A stretch of DNA of 64,000 bases from Rhynchopus sp. YZ270_cl-10. Lineage: Eukaryota; Euglenozoa; Diplonemea; Diplonemida; Diplonemidae. Under the pieces are notes generated by a model. That model was not told the origin of the DNA and made no database searches. It saw only the letters and a program-made list of their open reading frames with translations. A program made the translations under genes and the position numbers. Of the stretch, positions 61,158-64,000 are shown piece by piece (the first letter of the stretch is position 1; every line of letters starts with the position of its first letter). The stretch is taken from positions 620,001-684,000 of the forward strand of contig OZ037842.1 of the NCBI GenBank assembly GCA_964035575.1, written 5' to 3'.

Positions 61158-61192
61158 ATATGCCCGTAAACCTCTCGTCGCTTACGTCATAT
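61158..61192 (-). repeat. Family A hairpin with re-matched stem
   Basis: ATATG / CATAT outside, GTAA / TTAC inside, loop CTCTCGT kept. Both stem segments differ from other A copies yet pair. Confidence 0.65.
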
Positions 61193-61604
61193 CTAAGGCA
61201 ATGTGTAATGTGCAGTGCACATTTAAAAAAAAAAAATCAACAACAGGCGGTATTTTAAAATGTACAACTCGCCTGGCTTAACAGAGAATGGAGAACAAAC
61301 AAGATATTTTTTTTTGGGGGGGCAAAAAAAAAGGGAAAACAGAGGCATTAAATGATGTGAGGGCCTGGCACATTGATCCATTCTTCTCAATGGCCATCTG
61401 AACAGGGTGTAGTACGCATCCTCCTCTCTGTGACGATCCATTGTTGGGTTTTCATGTGAAGCGCGGTTGAAGGCACTTTCGTTTCCAACAATAGGTTCAC
61501 ATCGCACCGTCATAGCTATTCAGAATTTACTTATTTTTCGTGTTTTGAACACGCACCTCGCATTCAACTCATGCAAGAAAGCACTGAGGAAAGAAGAAAA
61601 CCAG

Positions 61605-62361
61605 GGGTGTCGCTAATTTTGGGGAAATTTTTGAAAAATCTGAAATCGGGGTGCAAAAATTTTTTTTTACGTGGGGATTTTTTTTTCCATTACCAGGGGG
61701 CGAAAAAACAGTGTTTTGTGGCATTTCCGAGCCAATCCCAGGCTGTGGTGGGGGATATACGGAAAAATGGACAAACTTTTAGTGACTTAAATTTTCGCAA
61801 AATATGAACCCATACTCTTAAACATGGGTCATTTTCAAGTCTGAAAACCCAAATTCAGATGAAATTGTGGTGTTTTTGACACCACTGAGAACAGTAGGTA
61901 GCGCCGCAGGCGCACGGTACCCAACTTTTGTCTTTTTGCTTTTTCCTTTTTCTCTGCGTTCTTTTGATTGTGCGAGCCGATTGCTCTCCACGCTGGGGTC
62001 ACATGTGTGCGCAAAAACACGCTATGGTACCTTTACTAAGGAAACCCTGGTTTGCAAAAAAAAAGGGTAAGACAGGGTAAGGTAAATCTGGAAATCCCAC
62101 CCAAAAAAAAAAATCTTCGCGGGGTGAGGGCGGCACCTGGGGATTTTCCCTGACCCCCAAAAACCTCGTTTTTGGAACGTTCTGACACAACCGAGTTCAC
62201 GGTGGCCTCTCTCTTAAAAAAAGAACAAGTTGTTAACACATTAAACCCACCCTGTATTAGGTGCAATTTTTTTTTTCCTACACAGATTTTACTAGGGGTG
62301 CAAAATTTTTTTTTGGTTTTGAAAAAGTCGGGACCCTGGACCCGAATTAGCGACACCCCTG
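61605..62361. mobile_element. Possible TIR element, about 0.75 kb
   Basis: The left end reads GGGGTGTCGCTAATTTTGGG and the right end CCCGAATTAGCGACACCCC, a 14-base inverted match. Just inside both ends a GGGGTGCAAAA-type block and a T run follow. A relative of the 260-bp unit lies inside at 61716-61845. No coding capacity. Confidence 0.45.
61716..61845. repeat. Diverged single unit of the 260-bp array
   Basis: GCTGTGGTGGGGGATAT, AAATGGACAAACTTTT, GACTTAAATTTTCGCAAAAT and ATGAACCC correspond in order to the array unit, with about a quarter of bases changed. Confidence 0.6.
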
Positions 62362-63386
62362 AAGAAAACTGCAAAAAAAAAAAAAAAAAAAAAGAAGGGG
62401 AAAAAAACTGGGTAATTCGCTTAGAAAAGCAGGATAAAGAGAAAAAAAACTTGTAAAGACAAAATGCGCTTCTCATACACATCTTAAAAGAGTGGTAAAA
62501 AAATGTATCTACAGCATCGCCTGTAAACAGGTTCCCTTGCAGAAAAGAAAACAAAATGTATCGACCTAAAAAGGTGGGGACAAATTTCAGACATCTGCAC
62601 AGTATCCTAGTGTGACAGGAAAGTAGGTTTTAATACCCTGCGGTCAAGGAAACGGCAGTTACTTCTCTGTGTTCTGGTTTTTTGTTTCCTACCTTTGTTT
62701 CAACTTAGCGATTAGTATGGCACCTTCTTGGGTCGTTGTATCGTGATGGGAGGTTACTTATGTTTTTCAAAATCTAAAAAAGAAAAGGCAGTTTCCATAC
62801 TTTGTTGGAGAACCGAATACATCAAGGGGCGTAACACTGCACCCTCTGAAAATTTGAAAAAAAAACAAAAATATAGAAGTTACTCATCACGTATTTTGTA
62901 CAACGTAAAAAAATGCGCAAAGCAGAGTGCTAAGGTTTTTGTTAAGACAATCCCCTTGACGTCCTCACAGTAAAAGAACAGTATGGAAGATACACTTCAG
63001 CCAAAAAAAAGTGAAAAATTAAAGAGAGAGAAAAAAACGCTGGAAAAAAAGGGGGTGTCAGTGTGTCGGAAACACAAACACCCCCCAAAAAAATAAAATA
63101 TGATCACCAGACCAATCTTTAGGTGTATCCAAAAGGAGAGGGTGTAACGCAAATGAAGGGTGCAAAATAATATTCTCATTTTTCTTTTTCTTTTTTTTTT
63201 TGTAAATGTCGCAGCAGAAGCTACGGGAGCCTTTTTTTAATGTCTTTCATTTCTGCACCCTCCTCCTTTTTAGTCGTTATTTTCCCTTCTTCCATTTTTC
63301 AATAATCTGGAAATAGTCAGCCGGAGTCTGTACACAGCTGTCACCTCCCCCCTCCATCTCCATAAACTTTCTTTATAATTTGCAAA

Positions 63387-63490
63387 AAAACCCCCCCCCC
63401 CCCCCCCCCTAGGGGGGTCCGTCCGGCCGTTTTTGCTGTCCCAAACCACTTTTTTTTGTAAAAACCCGCGAAAAACCCGAAAAAACACCC
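63387..63490. repeat. Family K repeat, copy 3
   Basis: C-run, CTAGGGGGGTCCGTCCGGCC, TTTTTGCTGTCCCAAACC. The same order as the other two K copies; GTCCGGCCG differs from CACCTAGCCG. Confidence 0.6.
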
Positions 63491-63765
63491 CAAAACACCC
63501 CCAAACCCCCAAAAAATCACCCAAAACCACGAAAAACACACTTTTGAGCACTATTTCGTACTTTATTCTGATTTTTTTGGTGTTTTTTCCCGCTTTTTCA
63601 GCTTTTTTCCTGGAAATATACCCCTTAATATTGCCTATAGAATCCCTGTACTGCTCACTGAGACAGCATAGCGACCAGAGGCTCCTTATTCATCGTACCG
63701 GTGTCTTCGCCGTCAAGGGGTGCACAATCTGCCGCAAATTCCCGCAACTCTGTCTTTGTGAAGAG

Positions 63766-63856
63766 ATGAAGCACTTTAGTGTTGTACTTTTCAAGTTGCT
63801 ACTTCTGGGTGCTTTGCATGGACCTGCCTTTGTGGTGCGCTTTGGTGTGTGCTGCG
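63766..63856 (+). CDS. Tentative first exon with signal peptide
   Basis: MKHFSVVLFKLLLLGALHGP then AFVVRFGVCC looks like a signal peptide, and the next bases are GTAAGT, a perfect donor site. No second exon can be found in the remaining 140 bp. The frame is also open upstream, and a minus-strand frame overlaps, so this may be chance. Confidence 0.22.
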
Positions 63857-64000
63857 GTAAGTTCTTCCCTTGAGAGAGACGGAACCCAACCTAGACTGTA
63901 GAGGATGTCTAGGTTCCAGCGACAGTGAGTCGGTGTTGTCGGGGTGCTGGCTCCTTTCGTGGTGGCTTGCAACTTGGTCAAGGACACCGACAACGGATTC

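Larger units (their letters stand above)
60486..63765. other. Spacer right of the mannosidase
   Basis: No supported gene. Holds one A hairpin, a diverged 260-bp-array unit, a K repeat, and blocks near 61600-61700 and 62270-62350 that share GGGGTGCAAAATTTTTTTTT-like sequence and mirrored ends (GGGTGTCGCTAATT and AATTAGCGACACCC), suggesting an element of about 0.75 kb (about 61605-62361). Confidence 0.45.

Overview
The window reads as nuclear DNA of a single-celled eukaryote whose lineage I cannot name. Reasons: GT-AG introns of 72 to 148 bp in one gene; a secreted giant protein built from a von Willebrand A domain and EGF-like repeats; a Golgi/ER class I mannosidase; a PHO80-type cyclin; and long AT-rich spacers full of homopolymers and short inverted-repeat elements. 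Coding DNA is clearly more GC-rich than the spacers. All seven well-supported genes lie on the minus strand. This recalls the directional gene clusters of euglenozoans, but seven genes are too few to prove it and I see no spliced-leader gene.

Layout. (1) Positions 1 to 21557 are one uninterrupted minus-strand reading frame of at least 7185 codons that runs off the left edge: signal peptide, glycine-rich domain, vWA domain, beta-sandwich region, then roughly 80 cysteine-rich EGF-like units. (2) Positions 21558 to 38804 hold no gene I can support. They hold many short hairpin families, several palindromic or terminal-inverted-repeat elements, and a 200-N assembly gap at 26838 to 27037. (3) Positions 38805 to 47205 are the gene-dense part: a cyclin, a five-exon membrane-anchored coiled-coil protein, a purple-acid-type metallophosphatase and a histidine phosphatase. 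(4) Positions 47206 to 58328 hold hairpins, an inverted-repeat element carrying what looks like a captured gene fragment, a five-copy 260-bp tandem array, a small single-pass membrane protein, more inverted-repeat elements and an 8-bp minisatellite. (5) A GH47 mannosidase lies at 58329 to 60485, followed by spacer to the right edge.

The genes do not form an obvious pathway. The mannosidase would trim N-glycans of secreted proteins such as the EGF giant, which fits the secretory pathway in general but not a specific linkage. The most unusual signal is in the spacers: several independent families of 30 to 80 nt hairpins whose stems differ between copies by compensating changes while loops and flanks stay constant. 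The largest family has the same orientation everywhere and, read on the gene strand, is capped by a C(GAGA)G tetraloop. These could be structured RNAs in transcribed spacers or a class of tiny hairpin mobile elements. No retrovirus-like or virus-like element, rRNA, convincing tRNA or CRISPR was seen.
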